Assembly: GCA_005884465.1 (NCBI GenBank)
Contig: VAZH01000477.1
Location: 1-5,814, forward strand
DNA: 5,814 nucleotides
DNA from: Alphaproteobacteria bacterium
GTDB lineage: Bacteria > Pseudomonadota > Alphaproteobacteria > Rhizobiales > Xanthobacteraceae
Direction: 5' to 3'
In this document: one piece after another, positions 1 to 5,206 of the stretch
Numbering within the stretch: position 1 is the stretch's first letter
How the letters are laid out: the number at the start of each line of letters is the position of its first letter
Translations under genes and position numbers: made by a program
Notes under the pieces: model-generated
Database searches by the model: none
What the model was told of the DNA's origin: nothing
Seen by the model: the letters and a program-made list of their open reading frames with translations, nothing else

Positions 1-1342
1 CGAACTCGGTGCGATAGTTGGTCTCGCCGCTCAGCGGCTCGTCCGAGATGACGATCGAGGATCGCGGCAATGCGGGCGGCGCGATGCGATCGAGCACATC
101 CTGCGGGATGGTGATGCGGTCGAGCGCGTTCTTGGCGTCGTCCCCGTTGTCGATCGTGACCGCGGTCCAGCGCAGGCCGGCGTCATTGCGCGCGACCGCG
201 GTGAACACATGCGTGCCGATCCGCTTGTCGGGGTTGCGGATCGTGACCGGAACCTCGATGGTCGCATCGAACACCTCGCCTCCGTCCGGCCATTGCTTAT
301 GCGTGTTGCGCCGCACGTAAAGCTTCTGCGTCGCGCGGCTGATGAACATCGACGCAGACTCGAGCGCCAGCTTCGCCTCGCTCGCCGCTTTGGCGGTGTC
401 GGCCTTCCTCGTCTGGGTCGCCTTGGCCGTTTCCTTTGCAGCGGCGGCGGTGTCGAGCTTCGATTTCGCGTCGGCCTTGGCGGTGCCGAGCTGCGTCCCC
501 AGGTCCGCGGACTTGGCGGCGGCCTTCTGCTTCAGATCCTCGGCCCGCGCCTTGGCCTCGTCCGTCTTGGCGGCGGCGAGCGCCTTGTCGGCGTAGGCGA
601 GTTCGGCGTCGGCGCGGGTCTTGAGCCATTCCAGCTTGCGCAGCGACGACGTCAGCGACGCCGTCTCGCGCGTCGCTGACGCGGCGGCTTTCTTCGCCTC
701 GTCGGCCGTCTTGGCAGCTTCGGCCGCCTCGCGGGCGAGCGCCTCGGCCTTGGCCGGCGCGGCCGCGATGGCTTCCCGGTTCGGCACGAATAGCGCCTTG
801 TGGGAGAACTCGACCGGCTCGGCGTCGTTCGGCGAGATGATCACGCGCATCCCAATCCGCGTCCTTTCGAACAGCTTCTCCGCAAAGCCAAAGGGCATTC
901 GCACGCAGCCGTGCGAGGCCGCATATCCGGGCAGCGGCCCGCCATGCAGCGCGATGCCGTTCCAGGTGATGCGCTGCATGTTCGGCATCCAGGCATCGTC
1001 ATAGAGGCTCGAGTGGTGGTCCTTGTCCCTCTCGAGGACGGCGAACACGCCGGCTGGCGTCTCGCGTCCCGTGGTGCCGGTCGATACCGGCGCGCGCAGG
1101 ATCCAGCCGTCGGCGTCGTAGAAGGTCACCTGCTGGCTTTTGATCGACACGATCGCCATGATCGGCTCGCCTGCATCGCGCGGCGCCGTCGCCTCGGTCT
1201 GTGGCGCGGGGCGCGCCTGTCCCGCCGCGGCGTCGGCGATCAGCGCCGTCAGTGCGGCCATCGCCGCGAGCGTCACAATGGCGGGAGGCCCCCGGCGCCG
1301 CATCGCCACGGTGGATTGCGCCGCCGTAAATCGATTCACCAT
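1..1342 (-). CDS. L,D-transpeptidase (YkuD domain) with long coiled-coil region, C-terminus cut by window edge
   Basis: This exported enzyme should make or remodel 3-3 peptide cross-links in periplasmic peptidoglycan, or attach proteins to it. My reading gives 447 codons from the ATG at 1342-1340 to the window edge with no stop, so the C-terminus is missing. Residues 21-42 are hydrophobic and Ala-rich and look like a signal peptide. The YkuD domain spans about 62-170. It has His133 in ALHGG and the catalytic signature SHGCVR at 143-148, with Cys146 at bases 905-907; this motif is diagnostic for the family. Residues 190-335 are almost only Ala, Lys, Glu, Asp and Thr and read as a long coiled coil. 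A beta-rich domain follows from about 338. An in-frame TGA lies just upstream and this is the first ATG, with GGGGA nearby as a weak ribosome site. The gene is divergent from the M15-like peptidase. The family is secure; its in vivo acceptor is not known. Confidence 0.93.
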   Translation of the reverse strand, partial: MVNRFTAAQSTVAMRRRGPPAIVTLAAMAALTALIADAAAGQARPAPQTEATAPRDAGEPIMAIVSIKSQQVTFYDADGWILRAPVSTGTTGRETPAGVFAVLERDKDHHSSLYDDAWMPNMQRITWNGIALHGGPLPGYAASHGCVRMPFGFAEKLFERTRIGMRVIISPNDAEPVEFSHKALFVPNREAIAAAPAKAEALAREAAEAAKTADEAKKAAASATRETASLTSSLRKLEWLKTRADAELAYADKALAAAKTDEAKARAEDLKQKAAAKSADLGTQLGTAKADAKSKLDTAAAAKETAKATQTRKADTAKAASEAKLALESASMFISRATQKLYVRRNTHKQWPDGGEVFDATIEVPVTIRNPDKRIGTHVFTAVARNDAGLRWTAVTIDNGDDAKNALDRITIPQDVLDRIAPPALPRSSIVISDEPLSGETNYRTEF

Positions 1343-1523
1343 GCTATCCCCGATCGAAATGCCTCTCCGCGCTTGCGTCGATCAAGTGTCAGATCGCGAT
1401 TTTGGAATAACTAACGGCCGCCACCATCCACGCCAATTCGCCTCCTGGGTTATCGGCACGTTCCGGCGGCAAATCTCTCATATACGACAGCCTGCGTAGG
1501 AGGAAGGGTGGCTCGCGGCTGAA

Positions 1524-1592
1524 ATTGGCACAAAACGGACATGGCGTAATGTCCGAGTTGTTGAGTCCGGTATGCGATCAATAGCGGACCTC
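1524..1592 (+). repeat. Interspersed hairpin repeat, copy A
   Basis: This copy has two consecutive stem-loops with CGGAC/GTCCG arms. The first is CGGACAT (1536-1542) with ATGTCCG (1549-1555), a perfect 7-base stem with a 6-base loop. The second is GAGTCCG (1563-1569) with CGGACCTC (1585-1592), which has one bulged base. The copy aligns with copy B at 3072-3130 over its whole length: both have ATTGG(C/T)AC, then CGGAC, then ATGTCCGA, then TTGAGTCCGG(T/A)ATGCG, with a 3-base and a few 1-2-base gaps. It belongs to no gene. The structure suggests a REP/RIME-like intergenic element; this family assignment is my inference. Confidence 0.7.
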
Positions 1593-1830
1593 GAACATGC
1601 CAGGTTGAAGTCTCGTTCCCATGTTTCGGGCCTGTGTGCTGACCCTTTATGGTGATCGTAGCCCATCGAGCGGGCGTTCGCAGGCCTGCCGCCTGCCGTT
1701 GCACAGAGGCAACACTTCCGGGAAAAGCACACGACATGCCCGTTTGCGCCATTGCGCGGCCATTACCTTGTCCGAACAATCAGCGGCGTCAGCATGCTTG
1801 GCTGTGCAATCCGGTTCCGATGCAGCCTTT

Positions 1831-1835
1831 GGAGG
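1831..1835 (+). promoter_or_regulatory. Ribosome binding site GGAGG fixing the start of the M15-like peptidase
   Basis: GGAGG ends 5 bases before the ATG at 1841 and 8 bases before the next ATG at 1844. It selects one of these as the start rather than the first in-frame start at 1649, which has no such site and would put 64 residues of unlikely sequence before the membrane anchor. Confidence 0.8.
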
Positions 1836-1840
1836 CTGGG

Positions 1841-3013
1841 ATGATGAACCCGCGGCGACTTTCGACAGTGCCGGCGCCATTGTTGCGATCGGTCATTCTC
1901 GCGACCGGGGTTGTCGGCTTGCTCGCTGCCGGCTTGCTCGCTGCGTTCGGGCCTGCAGGAATCCTGAACACCGGCGCGGCGCCACGCAAGGACATCAGCG
2001 CTCCCTCTCTCTCCACCGAACAGGAGCTCGCCGGGGCACCGCAGCCAAGCTCGATGCTCAATGACGATCTCGGTCAAACCGATGTAGCGATGGCCGAGCT
2101 ATCGCTTGCGGGAGCAGTCGCCGACGCATCAATCGCTCTGAACAAGCCGGAGCCGGTTGTCGAAACGGCCTCGACCAATTCGCCGGATGTGCCGCCAACC
2201 GAACCAGCGCCTGTGCAAGTCGCAATGGCGAATCCGTCGGATCTCGAACCTGGCGACGCCGGCAAGGCCGTGAGCTCCATCGAAATCGTCGACGAGTGCC
2301 TGGTCGTGGACATCTGCGTCGATCGATATCTGTGGACGCTTTATCAACGGACGCCCAAGGAGGACACCATCAAGGAGCTTGAACGGAGGAACGTCACCGT
2401 CAAGCGGAAGGGCAAGATGGTGACTGTCGCCAGAACCTTCACCAAGCTCGTCGATGAAGATTTTGGGTGGAAGGATCCGAAGGCGGCGGAACGAGCCGGC
2501 AAGTCGATGATGGACTACGTGATCGGAGGCATGGATCGGAGCTTCAAACTAAAACTGTTTCATACGCTTCACGCGGCGGAGGCGGTGGGCCTTTCGCCCG
2601 GCATCACCAGCGCATTCCGTGATGACTACCGCCAGTCGATCGCAAGCGGCCTCAAGGCGGCGAGCAACAGGTCGTATCATGGCGGGAGCTCCCGCGGTGG
2701 CTATGGGCATGGGCTGGCGGCCGATATCGTGAGTGTCCAGGGCGGAACTCGCGACCAGCGATGGGCTTCCTCCGAAAAGCTCTGGAAGTGGGTTGATGCG
2801 CATGGGAAGGAGTTCGGAATCGGGCGCCCATATCTCGGCAGGGACCCGCCGCATGTCGCACCGGTCGACGGCCAGGAATATGCCGCGCACAACCGCGGCT
2901 CCAAACACGCGGGATCGGACGTGAAGAAGGTGAAGCGCGTGACCATACGGGATGACCCGAGTCTCGCGAAGCGCCCGAGAGCTGCAGCAGCCTCAAAGAT
3001 GAGAGCGAGCTGA
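1841..3013 (+). CDS. Membrane-anchored M15-like (D-Ala-D-Ala carboxypeptidase/VanY-type fold) peptidase
   Basis: This is a 390-residue protein. A hydrophobic stretch at 15-36 after an Arg-containing N-terminus suggests a signal anchor that places the rest in the periplasm. Residues 45-145 are a Pro/Ala/Ser-rich linker. The C-terminal domain, about 147-350, resembles zinc peptidases of the M15 (Hedgehog/DD-peptidase) group: ITSAFRDDYR at 255-264, the core GHGLAADI at 289-296 with His290 and Asp295, and PPHVAP at 336-341 with His338. Residues 355-390 form a basic tail. By family, the substrate would be peptidoglycan stem peptides. One oddity: in the canonical SxHxxGxAxD motif the His lies 7 residues before the Asp. 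Here that position is Tyr288, and the nearest His is only 5 before the Asp, so the activity is less sure than the fold. Proteins with this C-terminal sequence are, from memory, frequent in Bradyrhizobium. It stands divergent from the L,D-transpeptidase. Confidence 0.85.
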   Translation: MMNPRRLSTVPAPLLRSVILATGVVGLLAAGLLAAFGPAGILNTGAAPRKDISAPSLSTEQELAGAPQPSSMLNDDLGQTDVAMAELSLAGAVADASIALNKPEPVVETASTNSPDVPPTEPAPVQVAMANPSDLEPGDAGKAVSSIEIVDECLVVDICVDRYLWTLYQRTPKEDTIKELERRNVTVKRKGKMVTVARTFTKLVDEDFGWKDPKAAERAGKSMMDYVIGGMDRSFKLKLFHTLHAAEAVGLSPGITSAFRDDYRQSIASGLKAASNRSYHGGSSRGGYGHGLAADIVSVQGGTRDQRWASSEKLWKWVDAHGKEFGIGRPYLGRDPPHVAPVDGQEYAAHNRGSKHAGSDVKKVKRVTIRDDPSLAKRPRAAAASKMRAS

Positions 3014-3060
3014 GCGCCCCGGTTCCGATATGAGGCTCGCAAAAAAAATCCGGGAATCCG

Positions 3061-3130
3061 TGACTTCCGTTATTGGTACTTTCCGGACCCACGCGATGTC
3101 CGACTTGAGTCCGGAATGCGCAGCAAACGG
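3061..3130 (+). repeat. Interspersed hairpin repeat, copy B
   Basis: Copy B begins with TGACTTCCG at 3061-3069, which is shared with copy C at 5024. It continues from 3072 as a diverged direct copy of 1524-1592. CGGAC at 3084-3088 can pair with GTCCG at 3098-3102. The second stem seen in copy A is degenerate here: AGTCCGG is kept at 3108-3114, but its partner has become ACGGCT. It lies 48 bases after the stop codon of the M15-like peptidase, so the peptidase gene is bracketed by copies A and B in the same orientation. The remaining spacer up to 3301 shows nothing else I can name. Confidence 0.65.
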
Positions 3131-3288
3131 CTCAACCGGTCGACGCAACACTTTATCTTAAAGGAAGGCAAATTTGGCTTTAAGCTCGAAAAAATGAAGA
3201 GTGAATTGTCCTCTTTTCGCAATCCCAATTGAAAGGACTCACTGTCGTAACTCTGATAGGATGGGAGGGTAAATCAACTTCACACGGC

Positions 3289-3293
3289 AGGAG
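3289..3293 (+). promoter_or_regulatory. Ribosome binding site AGGAG of the 68-residue gene
   Basis: AGGAG is placed 8 bases before the ATG at 3302. It overlaps the GTG at 3293 that would add three residues, so ATG 3302 is the better start. Confidence 0.75.
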
Positions 3294-3301
3294 TGGAGTC
3301 C

Positions 3302-3508
3302 ATGAAGAGCGTTGTGGAGTTTCGCGCCCAAGCTAAGCTGTGTCGACACCTTGCAATGTGCGAGCCAAAGAACAGAATTTATTGGCTTGCAGAGGCAGAC
3401 AGGTGGTCGCACCTCGCGCAGGATGAGATTTCCAGCCATTATCAAGAATGCAATGTTATCCAGGCGGTTGGCGGAGCTGCGCCCGTGGTTCCCAGCTCGA
3501 CTGCTTAA
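3302..3508 (+). CDS. Small helical protein of unknown function (68 aa)
   Basis: The function is unknown. The protein starts MKSVVEFRAQ and has no signal peptide or membrane segment. Residues 3-19 and 25-50 look like two amphipathic helices (EFRAQAKLCRHLA; YWLAEADRWSHLAQDEI) joined by a short EPKN turn, followed by a non-helical Ala/Val/Pro/Ser tail. It has Cys14, Cys20 and Cys50, and His16, His37 and His46, but no recognisable metal motif. From memory, short proteins with the pattern MKSxxEFR...CRxLA...EAxxWxxLxxxE occur often in Bradyrhizobium as multicopy conserved hypotheticals; this resemblance and the good ribosome site are the case for a real gene. Base composition is visibly less GC-rich than in the flanking enzyme genes. 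The overlapping frame starting at 3312 is discarded because it has no ribosome site and no family resemblance. Confidence 0.75.
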   Translation: MKSVVEFRAQAKLCRHLAMCEPKNRIYWLAEADRWSHLAQDEISSHYQECNVIQAVGGAAPVVPSSTA

Positions 3509-3513
3509 GTCGT

Positions 3514-3538
3514 AGCCAACAGTGTACGCGTACTGGCT
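3514..3538. repeat. Inverted repeat just after the small gene, possible weak terminator hairpin
   Basis: AGCCA (3514-3518) and TGGCT (3534-3538) enclose the perfect 10-base palindrome GTACGCGTAC (3524-3533), with an uneven internal loop. It begins 6 bases after the stop of the 68-residue gene and lies between two convergent genes. No T-run follows on either strand, so an intrinsic terminator is only a suggestion. Confidence 0.25.
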
Positions 3539-3547
3539 GGATATCAA

Positions 3548-3717
3548 TTAATCAGATCGACGGTGCTGTTCAATCTCGTCTGCGATAACTAACTGCGGTA
3601 TTTGAGGTCTGCGACCCTCAAGTCGTCGATTGAGCTATGAAGCAAAGCACTTGCGATTTCATTCTCGAGTGCCACGTACCGCCGTTCGAGATAAAGAATG
3701 TCTATCTTTCTCGCCAC
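3548..3717 (-). pseudogene. DUF465/YdcH-like small protein gene, apparently frameshifted by one lost base
   Basis: Read from GTG 3717-3715, this encodes a short helical protein: ARKIDILYLERRYVALENEI, then ASALLHSSIDDLRVADLKYR, then one codon and TAG at 3591-3589 (42 residues). If one base is restored just after LKYR, as if CGC AAG TTA had lost an A, the next frame continues as KLVIADEIEQHRRSD and ends at TAA 3550-3548, about 56 residues. The restored protein has the DUF465 (YdcH-type) layout: a helix with LExRxxxLExEI, a turn with DD, then a second helix with LKxRKLxxxDEI. These are small cytoplasmic helical-hairpin proteins of unknown function. The match resumes exactly across the break, which argues for a recent indel or a sequencing error. 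The upstream in-frame ATG at 3753 lacks a ribosome site. The gene is convergent with the 68-residue gene, and their ends are 39 bases apart. Confidence 0.7.
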
Positions 3718-3723
3718 GATATT

Positions 3724-3727
3724 CTCC
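3724..3727 (-). promoter_or_regulatory. Ribosome binding site GGAG selecting GTG 3717 of the DUF465-like gene
   Basis: On the minus strand GGAG stands 6 bases before the GTG at 3717-3715. The alternative ATG at 3753 has only AT-rich sequence before it. GTG also gives the shorter N-terminus usual for this kind of protein. Confidence 0.55.
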
Positions 3728-3856
3728 AAATCTTCTCGTTGGCGCCAAATCATAAAGATTTAGACCAATCAACGTGTAAGCAACGCCCTCAGGCACCGTC
3801 TGCAACGCTGCCCCAGTACGCTTCCTCCAAATTGATTGTCGGAAACCGATTCGCTG

Positions 3857-4021
3857 TTAGCCAAGCGATGATTCTTCAACCAAATCCTCTCGAACTGGCG
3901 GTGCCCCAGCGGTTCGGAGATGGCGGGACGCGTGTACCGAGCCGTGGCGATAAGCCGTTGCAACAGCAGCCTCGAATGCGGCCTCCTTAGTTGCGAGTGG
4001 TGCCGTCGTGCAGCACACCAT
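3857..4021 (-). CDS. Possible 54-residue protein or gene remnant, unrecognised
   Basis: The frame starts at ATG 4021-4019 and ends at TAA 3859-3857. Its middle reads TKEAAFEAAVATAYRHGSVH, which has the composition and GC-rich codons of a real helix, unlike the neighbouring frames. There is only a weak AGG five bases before the ATG, and I know no family for it. It could be a small gene, a remnant of a longer one, or chance. Nothing in the context supports a function. Confidence 0.22.
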   Translation of the reverse strand: MVCCTTAPLATKEAAFEAAVATAYRHGSVHASRHLRTAGAPPVREDLVEESSLG

Positions 4022-4046
4022 CGATACCTAGGCGTCGAAGACCACT

Positions 4047-4067
4047 ATAAGGACGGTGAAACCTTAT
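4047..4067 (-). terminator. Hairpin over the reductase stop codon, weak terminator candidate
   Basis: ATAAGG (4047-4052) and CCTTAT (4062-4067) form a perfect 6-base inverted repeat with a 9-base loop that includes the TAA stop. It directly adjoins a second small hairpin in the last codons: CTGCG 4068-4072 with CGCAG 4077-4081. No T-run follows in the minus direction, so it may only slow or protect the transcript end. Confidence 0.25.
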
Positions 4068-4846
4068 CTGCGCTTTCGCAGCTGAAGGCGACCGACCGCA
4101 GCCAGAATAAACCCGCGCGGAAACAGCCGGAGCAGAAACGGAACAATCTTCGTGCCGAGACCGGGCAGCACGGCGCGCTTGTTCGCCATCAGCCCGCGGT
4201 ACCCTGCCTGCGCAACATCACATGCCGAGACGTGAAGGATTTCATGCTCAAACCCGGGTTTAAGCCCGGCCCGCGCCTGAAATTCCGTCAACACCGAACC
4301 GGGACAGAGCGTCGTTACGCGCACCCCGCGCGGAGCGAGTTCCTGGCGCAGCGCTTCGCTGAACGACAGGACATAAGCCTTGGACGCATAGTACACAGCC
4401 ATCCCGGGGCCTGGCAGAAAGCCGGCAAGCGAACCGAGATTGAGGATACCGCCACGATGCCGGATCAGGCTGTCGGAAAACCGTAACGACAAATCCGTCA
4501 ACGCGAGGATGTTGACGACGATAATGCCGAGCTGCTCTGCCCGGTCCAGTTCGATCGCATAGCCGAACAGACCGAATCCCGCATTGTTGACGACGAACTC
4601 AACCTCCACCCGTTCCGAAGCCAAGGCCGCGGCAATTTTGTCGCAAGCATCGGGCTGTTCGAGGTCGCAGGGAATTAAAATCGGCGCCGTGCCGCCAGCG
4701 GCGACGATTTCGCTCGCCAACGTCGTAAGGCGATCCCCGCGTCGGTCAACAAGGGCTAGTCGATGGCCCTTTGATGCGAAAACGCGCGCTAGTTCGGTGC
4801 CTATTCCCGCCGATGCACCGGTAATGAGCGTCACACGATCGGCCAT
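4064..4846 (-). CDS. Classical short-chain dehydrogenase/reductase (SDR), NAD(P)-dependent
   Basis: This is a complete 260-residue cytoplasmic oxidoreductase of the Rossmann-fold SDR family, at the usual length for a classical member. The cofactor motif TGASAGIG is at 9-16 and NNAG at 87-90. The catalytic tetrad is Asn112, Ser139 (LNLGSLAGF), Tyr152 and Lys156 (YYASK), followed by CPGSVLTEF at 181-189. Asp34 at the end of the second strand favours NAD, but Arg35-Arg36 just after it leave NADP possible. The last 30 residues are hydrophobic and then basic (LLRLFPRGF...RKRR), a tail I associate with DltE-like SDRs and possible membrane contact. The substrate cannot be inferred. The start is fixed by the normal position of the glycine motif. 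The ribosome site is weak, and a second ATG four bases upstream is out of frame. It is transcribed alone, divergent from the methyltransferase gene. Confidence 0.93.
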   Translation of the reverse strand: MADRVTLITGASAGIGTELARVFASKGHRLALVDRRGDRLTTLASEIVAAGGTAPILIPCDLEQPDACDKIAAALASERVEVEFVVNNAGFGLFGYAIELDRAEQLGIIVVNILALTDLSLRFSDSLIRHRGGILNLGSLAGFLPGPGMAVYYASKAYVLSFSEALRQELAPRGVRVTTLCPGSVLTEFQARAGLKPGFEHEILHVSACDVAQAGYRGLMANKRAVLPGLGTKIVPFLLRLFPRGFILAAVGRLQLRKRR

Positions 4847-4897
4847 GCATTACGCTGTTAGGCGGGATAAGGGTCATCTGCAAGCACGATATCCATT

Positions 4898-4909
4898 GGC
4901 GGAACCGCC
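4898..4909. promoter_or_regulatory. Operator-like dyad GGCGG-AA-CCGCC at the predicted reductase transcription start
   Basis: The arms are perfect 5-base complements separated by two bases, so as RNA the loop would be too small for a good hairpin. It lies just downstream of the predicted minus-strand -10 box (4911-4916) and covers the expected start site near 4904. That is the usual place for a repressor to bind. No regulator gene is visible in the window. Confidence 0.35.
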
Positions 4910-4910
4910 G

Positions 4911-4938
4911 CTTATAATGTCAATGGAAGGTTACTCAA
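4911..4938 (-). promoter_or_regulatory. Predicted sigma-70 type promoter of the SDR gene
   Basis: On the minus strand, TTGAGT (4938-4933) and TATAAG (4916-4911) are separated by 16 bases. They match the housekeeping consensus at 4 of 6 and 5 of 6 positions. The expected start near 4904 leaves a leader of about 58 bases before the ATG at 4846. A perfect TTGACA at 4926-4921 lacks a -10 box at the right distance. Confidence 0.5.
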
Positions 4939-5023
4939 AGTGAAGCGCACATTGGGTTGAGGGAGCGAAGCGGACGGCCGCGCAGCCCTACAGTTCGGTT
5001 GTGCAATCTATACAGCATCAGGC

Positions 5024-5078
5024 TGACTTCCGCTTATGACACACTTTTCGGACGTAGCGGCTCGAGCGGATGATGTCC
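5024..5078 (+). repeat. Interspersed repeat, partial copy C
   Basis: It starts with TGACTTCCG, identical to the first nine bases of copy B (3061-3069). It then follows the same order, a TTAT/TTATT block, an (A/T)AC block and TTT(C)CGGAC, through 5053. GGAC (5050-5053) and GTCC (5075-5078) keep a possible stem. The second half of the repeat is not recognisable. It ends 128 bases before the methyltransferase start. Confidence 0.5.
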
Positions 5079-5206
5079 TCATTCGCACGCAAAAATTCCA
5101 GTTTTTCAAAGCAAGAAACCCACTTCGGTGGCCGAAAGCTACAAGGCGACTTATGGGCACCCGCAACGGACATGGAATTCGTGGACCGACTGGAGACCGC
5201 ACGATC

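Larger units (their letters stand above)
1343..1840. other. Divergent intergenic spacer without a convincing gene
   Basis: This 498-base gap separates the start of the minus-strand transpeptidase from the start of the plus-strand M15-like peptidase, so it must hold both promoters. I could not find a convincing -35/-10 pair for either. Its main structure is hairpin repeat copy A (1524-1592). A small dyad, GTTGC at 1698-1702 and GCAAC at 1709-1713, lies nearer the peptidase. Open frames cross the region on both strands, but they lack ribosome sites and recognisable protein sequence. They have the composition expected of the decayed repeat-rich spacers seen in Bradyrhizobium. Confidence 0.6.
3718..4063. 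other. Gene-poor spacer between the DUF465-like gene and the reductase stop
   Basis: This region holds the ribosome site and presumably the promoter of the DUF465-like gene, plus one doubtful minus-strand frame (3857-4021). I recognise no protein family in any of the six frames. The longest plus-strand frame here starts at 3637 and runs opposite to the DUF465-like gene; it is rich in Gln, Pro and Arg and looks like chance. Confidence 0.5.
4847..5206. other. Divergent spacer between the reductase and the isoaspartate methyltransferase
   Basis: This gap carries the predicted reductase promoter and dyad at 4898-4938 and repeat copy C from 5024. From 5036 to 5206 an open frame runs without a stop into the methyltransferase frame, but it does not look like protein of that family. 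I found no clear promoter for the methyltransferase. Confidence 0.55.

Noticed and set aside
1594..1619. GGAAC-N17-TGTT on the minus strand, close to the EcfG stress promoter pattern
   Set aside because: It lies about 250 bases from the transpeptidase start, the -10 element is imperfect, and such short patterns are expected by chance.
1649..1840. N-terminal extension of 64 residues on the M15-like peptidase
   Set aside because: It is in frame and open, but it is Cys/Arg/Pro-rich, has no ribosome site, and would precede a proper signal anchor. GGAGG at 1831 marks the real start.
1621..2064. Plus-strand open frame of 147 residues overlapping the peptidase start
   Set aside because: It is a shadow frame of the peptidase gene and the repeat-rich spacer, with Arg-rich low-quality sequence and no ribosome site.
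3005..3048. GCGAGC/GCTCGC inverted repeat followed by eight A, at the end of the peptidase gene
   Set aside because: The loop is 24 bases long and the tract is A rather than T on the transcribed strand, so it is not an intrinsic terminator for this gene.
3602..3621. Hairpin TTGAGGTC-TGC-GACCCTCAA with an alternative pairing to TTGAG at 3630-3634
   Set aside because: It looked like an attenuator or RNA element, but it falls inside the coding part of the DUF465-like gene and is explained by its codons.
3637..3990. Plus-strand open frame of 117 residues
   Set aside because: It has no ribosome site and no family resemblance, and it runs opposite to the DUF465-like gene, which is the better explanation of that stretch.
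3920..4486. Plus-strand open frame of 188 residues
   Set aside because: It lies antisense to the well-supported reductase and shows no motif of its own.
4913..4918. Perfect TATAAT on the plus strand
   Set aside because: There is no -35 box at 16-18 bases upstream on that strand. The same bases serve better as the minus-strand -10 of the reductase promoter.
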